A DNA stretch of 28,214 nt from Zygnema cylindricum (lineage: Eukaryota; Streptophyta; Zygnematophyceae; Zygnematales; Zygnemataceae), in the NCBI GenBank assembly GCA_037447655.1, contig JBBHKE010000893.1, positions 760,090-788,303 of the forward strand. Direction: 5' to 3'. Both the position numbers and the translations under genes were made by a program. The notes under the pieces are model-generated. The model did no database searches, was not told the DNA's origin, and worked only from the letters and a program-made list of their open reading frames with translations. Positions 1 to 8,766 of this stretch are shown here, one piece after another. The first letter of the stretch is position 1; each line of letters begins with the position of its first letter.

Positions 1-50
1 CAGCAAATAAGTACCAAAAAACAAAAAATTAAATAAGAATAAGAATATAA

Positions 51-77
51 GAGAGAGAGAGAGAGAGAGAGGGGGGG
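51..77. repeat. (GA)n microsatellite plus G run
   Basis: About ten GA dinucleotides run directly into a stretch of seven or more G. The same AT-rich surroundings hold no recognisable gene on either strand up to about 250. Confidence 0.9.
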
Positions 78-252
78 AATGAAGCTGAAAGAATAAATTA
101 AAAAACAAAAAACCATGAATAAACGACGGTTGAAAAAGTTACCCAATATTAAATACTATAATAATACTTACAATCATCCTTGGGACCAATACTGAACCTC
201 TTTCCAGTAATTATCCTTTGTGAGTATGAAAGGTTTGTACTAAAAGGTGACA

Positions 253-704
253 CATGGACGTTTTGATACAAAGCCCAACAATTTAAATCGAACAATTAAG
301 ACTGAATGAAATATAAAATTAGTTTTATGGGGCTTAACAAAAAACACTTTTGCATCAAAATAAGAGACTTTTTCGATAAAAAAGTGACGCAAACTGAAAC
401 AAGACAGACTGGCCTCATAAAGAAATCAAAAAAGTGATAAAAAAAGACAAGAAGTTGCTGCTAAACCTAGGTGTAAGACATGGACGTTTTGATATAAAGC
501 CCAACAATTTAAATCGAACAATTAAGACTGAATGAAATTTAAAATTAGTTTTATGGGGCTTATTAAAAAACACTTTTGCATCAAAAAAATAGACTTTTTC
601 GATAAAAAAGTGACACAAACTGAAACAAGACAGACTGGCCTCATAAAGAAACCAAAAAAGTGATAAAAAAAGGCAAGAAGTTGCGGATATCCCTAGGTGT
701 AAGC
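253..704. repeat. Tandem duplication, 2 x 226 bp
   Basis: Two head-to-tail copies, about 253-478 and 479-704, share an offset of 226 bp from the TGGACGTTTTGATA motif (255 and 481) through the CCTAGGTGTAAG motif (467 and 693). They differ by scattered substitutions and a slightly changed segment just before the second motif. The minus strand is pyrimidine-rich and intron-like. The duplication lies close to, or within, the 3' part of the HDC1-like gene, whose last exons were not found here. Confidence 0.9.
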
Positions 705-828
705 TTTGCCCCGTCTTCTCAAAAGTGTGGGAAACGAGACCACATATTACGTTCCCAGTCAAAAATTTACTTAGTCAAATTGGAACAAAAACCAGTAAAA
801 TTCAAATCATAAAAGGTACAATACTCAC

Positions 829-835
829 ACATTTC
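829..835 (-). other. Tentative continuation of the HDC1-like gene after exon 1102-1169
   Basis: On the minus strand an acceptor-like AATTGCAG is followed by GAAATGT and then GTGAGT. Joined to the preceding exon, which ends in phase 2, this restores a Trp codon and then reads K-C-V-S-I-V. That resembles what the family usually shows after its N-E-P-W motif. Either a 7-nt microexon or a slightly longer exon ending at a later GT would fit. The evidence is weak and no further exon could be fixed downstream. Confidence 0.25.
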
Positions 836-1101
836 CTGCAATTTTGAACTTATCATTATCATTATCATTATTTTACATTATGGGTCCATCGTCAAACAAA
901 AGAGATTATCTCCGGGAGATGATTTTCGGTGATATACTTATACTTCAAGATGCCCCTGCGAATAATGATAACGAGATGATGCCCCTCCAATCAATGAGAT
1001 CCTCCCTCTTGTGAGCTTCAGTACACACACACATCGGAATAGCGGTTTACACATGAACTTATTGATATATACACACCACAACAGTGGAAAATTACACTCA
1101 C

Positions 1102-1169
1102 CACGGCTCGTTGCAGAGGTTGTAAAGCACGGTAACTTCCGGAATAAGACGCTGCTGTCTCAACGCATT
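1102..1169 (-). CDS. HDC1: HDC1-like exon with the NALRQQR...YNLCNEPW motif
   Basis: The exon has 68 nt: 22 codons plus two bases. The acceptor is ACGTACAG just above 1169 and the donor is GTGAGTG just below 1102, so it ends in phase 2 within a Trp codon. The reading starts N-A-L-R-Q-Q-R and ends Y-N-L-C-N-E-P-W, a block conserved in the C-terminal half of the plant Rxt3/HDC1 family as I recall it. No in-frame stop is present. Confidence 0.75.
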
Positions 1170-4100
1170 CTGTACGTCCCTCCCCCCACCAAAAAAAATG
1201 TTACCATGTCCATTCACTTAACAATGTTGATTGCCTTCCTTCCTCCTCAACACCCTGCCCCTCCCTCTCCCCCTCCCTCTCCCTAAGAACCTCCACTAAA
1301 CCCTCTCACGCCTCAAATGCCCACCCCAACTGTCGAGAAGTCCATGCAATAGAGAATATTTCAGAAATTTTAATTACTTACACAATTATGATATAGGACA
1401 TTTTTCATAAAAACTATTTAACATATTCACTGTCGGATGAAGCTTTTTTTAACTTCGACATCATTTTTACGAGCTTGAGGATTTCAAAAAATGACGAGAA
1501 TAGTCTTGTATTCATTGTGGACGATGAATTTGCTCAAAAGATAAAAAAACAAATTCAACGCCCATCGCTTTTAGAGTTAGTAAATTATTAGCGTTGACAA
1601 TTTATTCGAATAAACTACACTAAACTAAATACATTAGAAGAAACTACATTAGACTATGTTTTGCAACTTGACACGTTATGGGCCACTTGACTAAACAGTG
1701 TCAACAACAATGATAAACACTAATTATAATTTCAGATGAACAGTGTGGTTGACAAAACAACTACTAGTAATTAAAATTCACATCACTTTAACTAAAAATA
1801 TTTCCCCTGTCAGGATCTTTACGACCGATAAACTTGCCCAAAAAAGGCATGAAAAAAAAAATAACCAGTGAATCAAAATAAGTATTAATAAAGAAGCAAG
1901 ATGAGCCAGAGGAGTAGAGAGAGGTGACCTGTGAGGCGGCCCGTGTCGTGAGGTGCGTTCGGGTCCGGGGGGGGCGAGAGGGGAAGAAAGATGCTAAGAG
2001 GGACAGGAGGAGAGGAGAGGCCGCCACCCACCTGGAGACGGGAGGACGGTGGTGGAAGAACGCCAGGGGAGGGCTGGGATGGTGGGATCGGGGATCGGCA
2101 AAATCTGGAAGATCGGATGTTATATGCATGGAGGCACAGATAAGAAAGGGAAAACGGTACGAGGCAGAGAAGGAAACCGCAGTGCGATGCATGAAAAAGG
2201 GAAAAAACATAGAAAATAAAATTATGTTGTACCGGCTGATCCGGTACAATAGGTGTGTGTGAGGCACGAGTATTGTACTACTCATAGTTATGACAATAAC
2301 ATATGGTTAGCCTCGTACATCATCATATGACCTAAGATTTCCCTCTTTCCTGCGACGTGACACATAAAATCTGGACAAACAAAAATGAAGGTCCTCCACT
2401 CAAAAACCTCAATATATATATTTGCCTCGATATTTATCCGAATGTGGCGTAGCCCTCTCCAACAGCAAAAGCAGACTTAACACTGATAGGAAAGGATTGG
2501 AAAAATACAGACTAATTGAAGGAAGTGGAAGAAACTCCACTGTCCATCAAAAAAGACAAAGAAGAACTTCGTAAGAATTGCAAAACCCTTCACTGCCCAT
2601 CAAAAAGACAAAGGGCAACATAGTGAGGAATGTAAAACAAGTTCCCAAGCCTACCTTGACTATACGGCATCCCTCCACAGAATAGCTGCAATTACCACGT
2701 GCCGCCCCCCATGCCCTCGACCTCATATTGTTCCGAAGTGAAGATGAATAATCTGCAGTATTGCAAAAACCATGTCATGTTCCTATGTGGATCATCTCCC
2801 TATAGACTTCGTCTAACTCTCCTAAAAAAGTCTAACTCTCCTAAAAACTGTAACATTTCTAAGTTCCGTAAACAGTTCTTTTTTTAATAACTTTCTTCAC
2901 CAGCGTTTTACAGCTATTTTCTCGAAATCGGTGGAGACTAGGAAAGAAACACAAATATGCTACATAAAAGCACATCTGTACCTGTACAGCAACGTCAAGA
3001 AAGTTGAGAGTGCGGAAAAAGGAGGCAGGACTACATAAGCTGTGGAAAAAAACTAAGGGGCAGCTTGAAGTATTCTATATGAGAAACTCATCAACATCTG
3101 ATAATGAACTGCTTCAATCCCCATTGGTAAAAAAAAAGCCAATCTGAGTTGACTTCCAGGATTCATTATATTCCAGGTTTTCATCCACTCATTATATGGC
3201 AAGTGGCCTATACCGCTTAACCAACAAAAGCACTGTTATAAATTTGGCCTTCCAATCTATTTCCAACTAGTGAAGATGTTCAACTGCCCAAGTCAGTCTT
3301 TAAATATTTTTGTCTTAAGTACCAGTAGATCTGAATGTATACAAGCAATTAAGGAAGTATTATCATTCGTTTAATTAGGTGCTGCAGAAGTTGAGATACA
3401 TTTTCTTGTTAAATAATGTATGTTTGGACCATTTGGTTGATATCAAAGCATATCCTCTAAAAACAAGGAAGGATAAGGAACGGAAAAAAAAGGCTCACTT
3501 TCTTGTGGTTGCATAACTCGAACTGTTGCCCTAACTTCTGCGACCGTTGGAGGCGGTTTTCCCAAAGGAGTGTAAAATCCCACATGTTGAAGCACTGGAG
3601 AAGCATCGAGAGAGCAACTCATATCACACAAGCAAACTAACAAATCATCAAAACGGAAACATTGTCAAGAATGTTTAAGAATGAAGCACTTGTGTACATG
3701 TCAGGTCCAATTACAAGACATCGGATCATTCCCATGCTCTTCACCATAAACAACCATGGGCAATACGAGAATGCAGGGGCTTGCAAATCCGACATGGCAA
3801 AAAAAAATCCTGATCCTATGGTATATAGGATTGGTATCCTATGTACCAATCACTTTGAGCCTTCAAGGAACGAACTGATATGGAAATCATTGAATCCCAA
3901 AAAAAAAAAATGATTCTTTGTCAATGTAAGGACTTGTGCGTTCGTCGTAGCCTTGCAATATTAACTGAAAGGCCTCCCCTCTAATCATCAGACAGTGTTA
4001 TACCCGCATACCTGCAACAATATCGGAGTCGTCTGTGTAGATATCAGTTCCCCAGAGTTGACGGCCTCGCACCTGCAGCAATCGCAAAAAAAAGAGCAAT

Positions 4101-7100
4101 ATGTATTATTACTGCTATTATTATTACTTTTGTTTCTGAATATTTAATAATATTAAATAACTAACCCAAATTGCATCCAACCTTCTACCTTGAAGCACAC
4201 TGCATCCAGTTCTTTCCTTTTCTTTTCTTTCTTACAGTTGGAACAAGTTAGCAGTTTGTATACAAAGAAAGGACAAAACGGGACTTCGAGCAGACATAGG
4301 TACCTGACGATTTTTGGAGGAAAGAGCCTCAGTGGGGATGTTTATTTCTGCCACCTGACTCTGCTGCCTATGTTCTGCTTCATTGTCGGTTGAATCATTC
4401 GACTTTAGCAATTTACAAAGCTCAGGCATCCCTTCTCCTTCACGGTACTGAAAAACAGGTCGGGGAGGCTCTACCCGACCTGCCTCCATAGAACCATTTT
4501 CATCATTCCCTCAAGTTTCTTCTTGTTGAGAAGTTAATTGCATTATTCACGTCAAATTGATAAAACACGCAAAATTTTGGCATCATTGTGTAAAATAGTG
4601 CCTGAAGAAATTCAATATGCGTCATACATGAAGAACCTATATATGCGAGGTCTTTTAACCACGACCATGAAATGCTGTATCTATACAAAATCTGAGTCTG
4701 GAGTAAATCAATTGTCAAAGTAGTTTCTGAGACTCCAACAACAAAAAATTTCCTTATTTCAAATACAGTTCTAGCTCACATTCAAGGACAAGCTTCATCT
4801 ATGCAACAACATTCCTCCTTGAAATGTTCTTTTGTCCCTCCAAATTTACCAGTCTTTGTAGCAAAAGAAAATTTTTAATTTTTACCGATTGAAAACTGAG
4901 GCAGCTGATGCAAAACTGTCTTACATCTGACCAAAACTTATCCAAACGAGAGGGAGACGTGACAAAATAGACGAGAGAAGGAAGAGGGAACAGCAACGAG
5001 GGAACATGGAACGTGGAGAGGAAACAGGAAGGAAGAGGATGGCCTGCATTGTGCTCACCGTGACCCCTGCACTCACACCGAGAACTCTGCTGTTAAGCTT
5101 AAGATAGAGTGACAAATAACCTTTAGAGAGTGATAAACAAGCTTTAGAGAGAGAGGCACATTAGAGACAGTGACAACTAAGCTTTAGAGAGAGTGACAAA
5201 CAAGCTTGAAATGGAGTGACAAATAAGTTTTAGATAGTGGCTCTAGATAAGTTGACAAATAAGCTATAAAGAAAGTGAAAAATAAGCTTTAGAACGAGTG
5301 ATAAATAAGCTTTAGATACAGTGACAAATAATGTTCAGAGAGAGTGACAAGTAAGCTTTCAACGGAGGGACAAATCAACTTTAGAGAGAGTGTCAGATGA
5401 GCTTTAAATAGTGGCAAATGAGCTTTAGAGAGAATGCCAAACAATATTTAGATAAGGTGACGAATAACTTTTAAAGATATAGACAACTAAACTTTAGAGA
5501 GAGTGATAAAAAAGCTTTAGATAGAGAGACAAATAAGCTTTAGATCGGACGACAAACAAGCTTTCGAGTGACAGATACGTTTTAGAGAGAGAGCGATAAA
5601 TAAGCTTTAGAGAGAGTGAAAAATAGGCTTTAGATAGAGAGATAAATAATCTTTAGAGATAGTGAAAAATAAGCTTTATATAGAGTGAAAAATAAGCTTT
5701 AGAGAGAGTGGTAAATAAGCTATAGATAGTGACAAATAAGCTTTCGAGGGAGTGACAAATCACTTAAAAGTCTAATGCCGACCTTGGTAACAGACTCTCA
5801 GCCAATGATAATTGAGCTTGAGAGACAAAAGAAGAAAGAAAGCAGCAAATAAAGAATACATCAGCTCCCAAAGATAGAAATAAAACTCAAAGTAAAATAT
5901 TGTACTTTCAGGCAGGAGGTTATACTGGCAAAGATAGGCGCTAAATACAAACTCGAAAAAACACAAAAAATAAAACATAAAAAAAAGACAAAAAAACAAA
6001 AAAAAAGGGACAAAGGAGAGAAAAAAAACAGAATAAAGAGAAAAACAGAAACAGTGTGGACAGCGAGCAAGTAGAAAACCTAGAAACCTAGAAAAGAGGA
6101 GGCTTGCCAACCCGTCGCTGTCTTTTTGTCGAAATCGAGAGCGGTCCCGAGAGCCTGCCAACTGGCGGGGACGTTGCGGCCGTTTTGACCTCTCCCCACT
6201 AGGAACACCGCTGATAGCCGTGGTCTCTCTCTCCCCTCCCTCTTCATACATTGTAAGTCCTCCTGCCTCTTTCTCCTTCATTTCTTCCTTGACATTTCGC
6301 TCACTCTCCACCTCCCTTTCCCTCCCCTCGGGATCTTTATCTCTCTCATTCCCTTTCCCTGACTTGTCCCACCATTCACGGTCATTGTATGGCTTACTTC
6401 TTTCAAACTCTGCGGTTCCTCCCACTCTCTCAGCATCCATTGAGCTGGACTCCCTTTCCCCCTCTCTTTCCTTCTCCCACTCACCCTCCCCTGCCCTCTC
6501 TCTATCTAGCTCCTTACCTCCCTCGGCCTCTCCCTCACACCCCAAATCCCTTTCTCTCTGTCTCTCTTTCTCCCTTTCTTTTTCCCTCTCTTTATCCTTC
6601 TCTTTTTCTCTATCTTTCTCCCTCTCTTTCTCCCTTTCCTTCTCCCTTTCCCTCTCCCTTTCCCTCGCCCTCTCCCTTTCTTTCTCTCTCTCTTTCTCCT
6701 TCTCTTTCTCCTTCTCCCTCTCTTTATCCCTCTCCCTCTCCCTATCCCTATCCCTCTCCCTCTCTCTCTCCCTTCCCCTCTCTCCTTCCCTCTCCCCTTC
6801 CTTCTCCCTCTCCCTATCCTTTTTCTTGCGCTCTTTACTTTCCCCCTCTCTCCCCCCAGTTTCTCCACTCTGTCTCCCCACATGCACCTCTCCCTCCTTC
6901 CCTCCCCCTCCCTCCTCCATGGAGGAACTGGAAACTCGAGATGAATGCGAGCTCTTCCCACCGGGTAACTGAGAGGATCGAGCAAAAGAAGGAGGAGCCA
7001 TGGATACATTCCCTCCATTCCCTACATTGCCTCCCACTCCTCTCCCTTCCGTCTTCCCTCCCTCCGGCCTTTGTTTGGCAGTATTTGCATTTGAAGGCGC

Positions 7101-7169
7101 CTCAGTGGAGCTCTCGGCGCGCTGGAGCTTAGCGGCCGGCGGAGGAGGAGAGTCGGCCGCGCGCTTCAT
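1102..7169 (-). CDS. HDC1: Rxt3/HDC1-like histone deacetylase complex subunit (multi-exon gene)
   Basis: Likely a homologue of plant HDC1 (Rxt3 family), a nuclear subunit of the Sin3/Rpd3-type histone deacetylase complex that helps repress transcription. The order along the minus strand is a large first exon with Arg/Glu/Asp-rich low complexity (6112-7169), then 4304-4509, 4012-4072, 3499-3594, 2655-2752 and 1102-1169. Diagnostic strings are LWGTDIYTDDSDIVA, GFYTPLGKPPPTV, RSRAWGA and YNLCNEPW. The exon pairs 4304/4012, 4012/3499 and 3499/2655 join in phase with GT-AG introns of 231, 417 and 746 bp. One or more exons between 6112 and 4509, the exon between 2655 and 1169, and the C-terminus are unresolved. 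The family assignment is from remembered conserved motifs, not a search. A decaying copy is possible because the exon near 1929-1993 reads in two frames. Confidence 0.82.
1920..2200. other. GC-rich island between HDC1-like exons
   Basis: This stretch is markedly richer in G and C than its AT-rich surroundings and is purine-rich on the plus strand. Open frames exist on both strands but overlap each other. Apart from the exon candidate at 1929-1993, the only other exon-like piece is 2032-2104 (minus). Its phases fit, but using it would need a 38-bp intron, so it is not called. The stretch 2105-2654 holds no clear exon and is taken as intron. Confidence 0.4.
1929..1993 (-). CDS. Candidate HDC1-like exon with a frame conflict
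   Basis: A good acceptor (a pyrimidine run ending CCCTCTTAG) sits above 1993, and CAG|GTCACC at 1929 is a possible donor. In the frame that joins correctly to the next exon the end reads T-T-R-A-A-S-Q, which leads sensibly into N-A-L-R-Q-Q-R. The part resembling the family upstream, P-L-A-P-P-G-P-E-R-T, lies in a different frame of the same exon. Either one base was lost near ACCTCACG (about 1942-1950), or one of the two resemblances is chance. The exon also holds a run of eight C. Confidence 0.4.
2538..2613. repeat. Short imperfect direct repeat in intron
   Basis: The segment CACTGTCCATCAAAAAAGAC starts at 2538 and a near copy (CACTGCCCATCAAAAAGAC) starts at 2591, 53 bp apart. On the minus strand each copy looks like a pyrimidine tract ending in an AG, so they could be competing pseudo-acceptors in this intron. 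Confidence 0.6.
2655..2752 (-). CDS. HDC1: HDC1-like exon with the LRNNMRSRAWGA motif
   Basis: The exon has 98 nt. The acceptor is ATACTGCAG above 2752 and the donor AAG|GTAGGC at 2655. Its first two bases complete the codon begun by exon 3499-3594, and it ends in phase 0. It reads S-L-R-N-N-M-R-S-R-A-W-G-A and later C-S-Y-S-V-E-G-C-R-I-V-K, a conserved block of the plant Rxt3 domain. The intron before it (2753-3498) is 746 bp and holds no other feature I can support. Confidence 0.85.
3499..3594 (-). CDS. HDC1: HDC1-like exon with the GFYTPLGKPPPTV motif
   Basis: The exon has 96 nt. The acceptor is a textbook pyrimidine-rich GATGCTTCTCCAG and the donor is GTGAGC. It is phase 1 on both sides. 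Joined to exon 4012-4072 it continues the Rxt3 signature as D-S-D-I-V-A-V-L-Q-H-V-G-F-Y-T-P-L-G-K. It ends with V-R-V-M-Q-P-Q-E before the split codon. Confidence 0.88.
4012..4072 (-). CDS. HDC1: HDC1-like exon with the Rxt3 core LWGTDIYTDDSDIVA
   Basis: The exon has 61 nt, flanked by an acceptor ATTGCTGCAG and a donor GTATGC. It encodes V-R-G-R-Q followed by L-W-G-T-D-I-Y-T-D-D-S-D-I-V-A, the most recognisable signature of the Rxt3 family. It is phase 0 at the start and phase 1 at the end, and both fit the neighbouring exons. It is too short to stand out in a simple ORF scan. Confidence 0.9.
4304..4509 (-). CDS. HDC1: HDC1-like exon upstream of the Rxt3 core
   Basis: The open reading ends in N-R-Q at a CAG|GTACCT donor (phase 0) and continues in frame into exon 4012-4072. 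The stretch E-I-N-I-P-T-E-A-L just before the end matches the position where the family has an I-P-A-E-like segment. The 5' limit at 4509 is the first AG after an in-frame TGA, and its pyrimidine tract is poor. A later start near 4475 (after GGAGGCAG) is possible. Confidence 0.75.
4510..6111 (-). other. Long intron region of the HDC1-like gene
   Basis: Apart from the minisatellite at 5094-5762 this stretch is AT-rich and pyrimidine-rich on the minus strand between 5860 and 6080. Several weak splice-like sites occur, for example near 4870-5060, but no piece shows family motifs. One or more small exons could be hidden here. Confidence 0.5.
5094..5762. repeat. Minisatellite, about 30 units of a 23-bp motif, within an intron
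   Basis: The consensus unit on the plus strand is AAGCTTTAGAGAGAGTGACA followed by AAT. I count about 30 units, many keeping the HindIII site AAGCTT, with unit lengths from about 19 to 25 bp and common substitutions at the AGAGAG and GACAAAT parts. The array lies between the first exon of the HDC1-like gene and the exon at 4509, so it appears to be transcribed as intron. Confidence 0.92.
6112..7169 (-). CDS. HDC1: First exon of the HDC1-like gene: Arg/Glu/Asp/Lys-rich tract
   Basis: The open frame extends to 7208, but the codon there is TTG. The first usable start is ATG at 7169, in the context GGCCATGAAG, giving a protein that begins M-K-R-A-A-D-S-P-P-P-P. A Gly/Ser-rich part follows, then a long run of R-E, R-D and K-E repeats (about 6539-6837), then mixed acidic/basic sequence ending near D-S-D-G. 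After that the frame turns hydrophobic (F and L rich), which marks intron. Donor candidates are GTTGGC (exon end 6112), GTTTCT (6088) and GTTTTC (6080). Plant HDC1 proteins are likewise known for charged low complexity. Open frames on the other strand here are mirror images of the repeat. Confidence 0.7.
6539..6837. repeat. Pyrimidine/purine simple repeat coding for the RE/KE tract
   Basis: The plus strand consists almost wholly of C and T in CTCTCC, CTTTCT and CCCTCT hexamer-like units; the minus strand is the purine-only coding strand. Every frame stays open, which explains the long overlapping ORFs on both strands. This strong strand asymmetry can form triplex structures and tends to change length. 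Confidence 0.85.
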
Positions 7170-7480
7170 GGCCTTCCGTTTCTTCTTTCTGACGGTTTGC
7201 GGCTCCAAAGCATGGCGGCTTGGCTCGGTTTGGTTGGCTGGCTGCCGAGAAAGTGATTTGGAAGAGTTGAAAGCAGCCGCTGTTTGACAGCAGCAATGCA
7301 GTCAGAAAGCGGGCGGTGGTTGCTCGAAGGCGGACGGTTGTACGGAGCGAGTGGTTGGTTTGAAGGAAGCAATTGGTCGACAGCGCGAGACGAGTGCTGT
7401 GGTGCTTGGGAGTCTCCCTGGAGGAATGAAGGAGACGAAAGGTAGGAAAGGCAGCAGGGAGAGGTGCGCACGGACGCTAC
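7170..7480 (-). promoter_or_regulatory. Probable 5' UTR/promoter of the HDC1-like gene
   Basis: A CpG-containing, GC-richer segment lies directly upstream of the ATG at 7169, against an AT-rich background that resumes after about 7495. I do not see a clear TATA box. The assignment is from position and composition only. Confidence 0.4.
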
Positions 7481-7486
7481 ACCTTG

Positions 7487-7650
7487 AATCGTTATTAGAG
7501 CGTATAACTCTAATTTGGGTTCCTAAAATTTTGGTTTTGTTTTTTTAAATAGTATACATGATTTTAATTTTTACTTTACGCTAGTTAAGGTACAGTACAA
7601 AATAGCGTAAAGAACGAAAGTACAATAATATCTAGGGTACGTAGTGTAGA
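7487..7650. repeat. Dispersed AT-rich repeat, copy 1
   Basis: The segment with TTCCTAAAATTTTGG, ATACATGATTTTAATTTTT and GAAAGTACAATA recurs in the same order at about 23030-23165 and, more weakly, at 9620-9790. All copies lie next to LTRs. No ORF is seen. It may be an old MITE or LTR remnant. Confidence 0.55.
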
Positions 7651-7679
7651 CCGTACACCACTGTAAACTTTGACACAGG

Positions 7680-7967
7680 TGCTAGGTTACATAGTAACGA
7701 CACTTGGCTGCTTGGACGGGCGGTAGGTGCCAAGATCAAATCCTGGGTCAGTCAACCTTTTTCATAAGTTTACCAAAGGGTTGCCTTCCGACTCTAGGGG
7801 AAACATAGGCAGCATGGCTCTAGCTTCCTCTCCAGCCTTCAGTGACTACGGCAAGTATGGGGGGCAAGAGAGATAAATTAGAAGCAAGCCGCCTCTGCTT
7901 TTTCCTGCTCCTATTTAAATCAATTAAGTGACCTAAAAAATACCTAAGTAAACCTTTAATTTCAACA
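7680..7967 (-). mobile_element. Decayed LTR fragment related to the copia-B LTR
   Basis: The order of GATCAAATCCTG, AGCATGGCTCTAGCTTCCTC, CAGTGACTACGGCAAGT and a terminal TTAATTTCAACA matches the copia-B LTR (17290-17527), at much lower identity. In the element's sense direction this is the 5' end of the LTR, TGTTGAAATTAA, in minus orientation. The part equivalent to the rest of the 1-kb LTR is not recognisable upstream, so the fragment is truncated. Confidence 0.65.
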
Positions 7968-8027
7968 TAAACATCTACAATGTCACAAAAATCTAAACGT
8001 TTACCATTGTCGCTGTTTTTGTTATCG

Positions 8028-8211
8028 TCACTAATCGTCGGAAGTTTCGTAGTCGGCTTCAACAGTCACAAGTTCTATATACGTCTACAAGTGTCACATA
8101 ACAAAGTTCCAATTTCATTTTCGCACATTGGGACGCTCTTCAAAGTAGTACGGAGAATCTTTACTACAGTCCAAAATACTTTATCAAAGTACCGATTAAA
8201 TGGGGACGTAC
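8028..8211 (+). repeat. Repeat R2, copy 1 (uninterrupted around 8127-8134)
   Basis: This segment aligns in inverted orientation with two pieces at 26295-26402 and 25850-25935, which become contiguous if the MITE at 25936-26294 is removed. Shared landmarks are TCTACAA..GTCACAT, TTTCATT.TCGCACATT, CGCTCTTCAAAGTAGTACG and AAAGTACCGATTA.ATGGGG. By eye about three quarters of positions match. R2 has no ORF of note and its outer limits are unclear. Confidence 0.8.
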
Positions 8212-8758
8212 CATAGTTCAAAAGTAGGTGAAAGTAGGCCCATACAATATGCCTATTGTATGCAAAACATACAATATGCCCTTAAGACCCATATTGTATT
8301 GGTCGAAAAATGAAAAAAAATAGTTACAGGGTTGAGTTGCACATCAATCGATAGAGAATTAAACGTCATGTCTAAATTTTGAAAAAAAATCGGACAAAAA
8401 AAACAATTTCTGTGAGTTTTGAGGTAAAACTTATTCAAACCGTTAGATTCAAACGATCGGACGGTCTCTGATCAAAGTAGTGATCTAAGAAGATCACATG
8501 AAAAGCCCATAATACAACTTACGATAGGACTATATGTCATATTAGCGTCTGCAATTTTGAACGTCCGCATGTTTTAGTTCGCTAAAAAAATTCGTCCGTC
8601 GGCGTGCGCTGAACTATGATCATACGTCAGATTCGTACGTCCGTACAAGAGTGTCCACAACGAGCACCCATACAGTATGCCTACTCTACGCGAGTTTAGT
8701 GCCAAGTTTTGTGCGCCTACCAAAGGCCTACCATAAAAACGCCTACTTTTGAACTATG
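8212..8758 (+). mobile_element. hAT-like MITE, copy A (547 bp)
   Basis: The terminal inverted repeat is CATAGTTCAAAAGTAGG at the left, and its complement ends the element as CCTACTTTTGAACTATG. An 8-bp duplication GGACGTAC flanks it at 8204-8211 and 8759-8766. There is no transposase; the inside contains a hairpin formed by CATACAATA and TATTGTATG near 8243-8264. Copy B at 26982-27528 has the same length in opposite orientation. The 8-bp duplication points to the hAT superfamily, though the terminal bases do not follow the usual hAT consensus exactly. Confidence 0.9.
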
Positions 8759-8766
8759 GGACGTAC

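Noticed and set aside
172-215. Exon-like piece on the minus strand ending in GTAAGT
   Set aside because: The acceptor is poor and the translation has no recognised motif.
2032-2104. Possible HDC1-like exon with phases that fit its neighbours
   Set aside because: It would need a 38-bp intron before the next exon and shows no family residues.
3637-3913. Overlapping ORFs of 70 and 83 codons on opposite strands
   Set aside because: They lie in the intron between two well-supported HDC1-like exons and carry no motif.
6220-7132. Long plus-strand ORFs rich in Ser/Pro/Leu
   Set aside because: They are mirror images of the purine-only coding repeat on the minus strand, which leaves every frame open.
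8212-8758. Mutator-type (9-bp duplication) assignment of the MITE family
   Set aside because: Copies A and B allow 9 bp only through an ambiguous G; copy C and its empty site support 8 bp.
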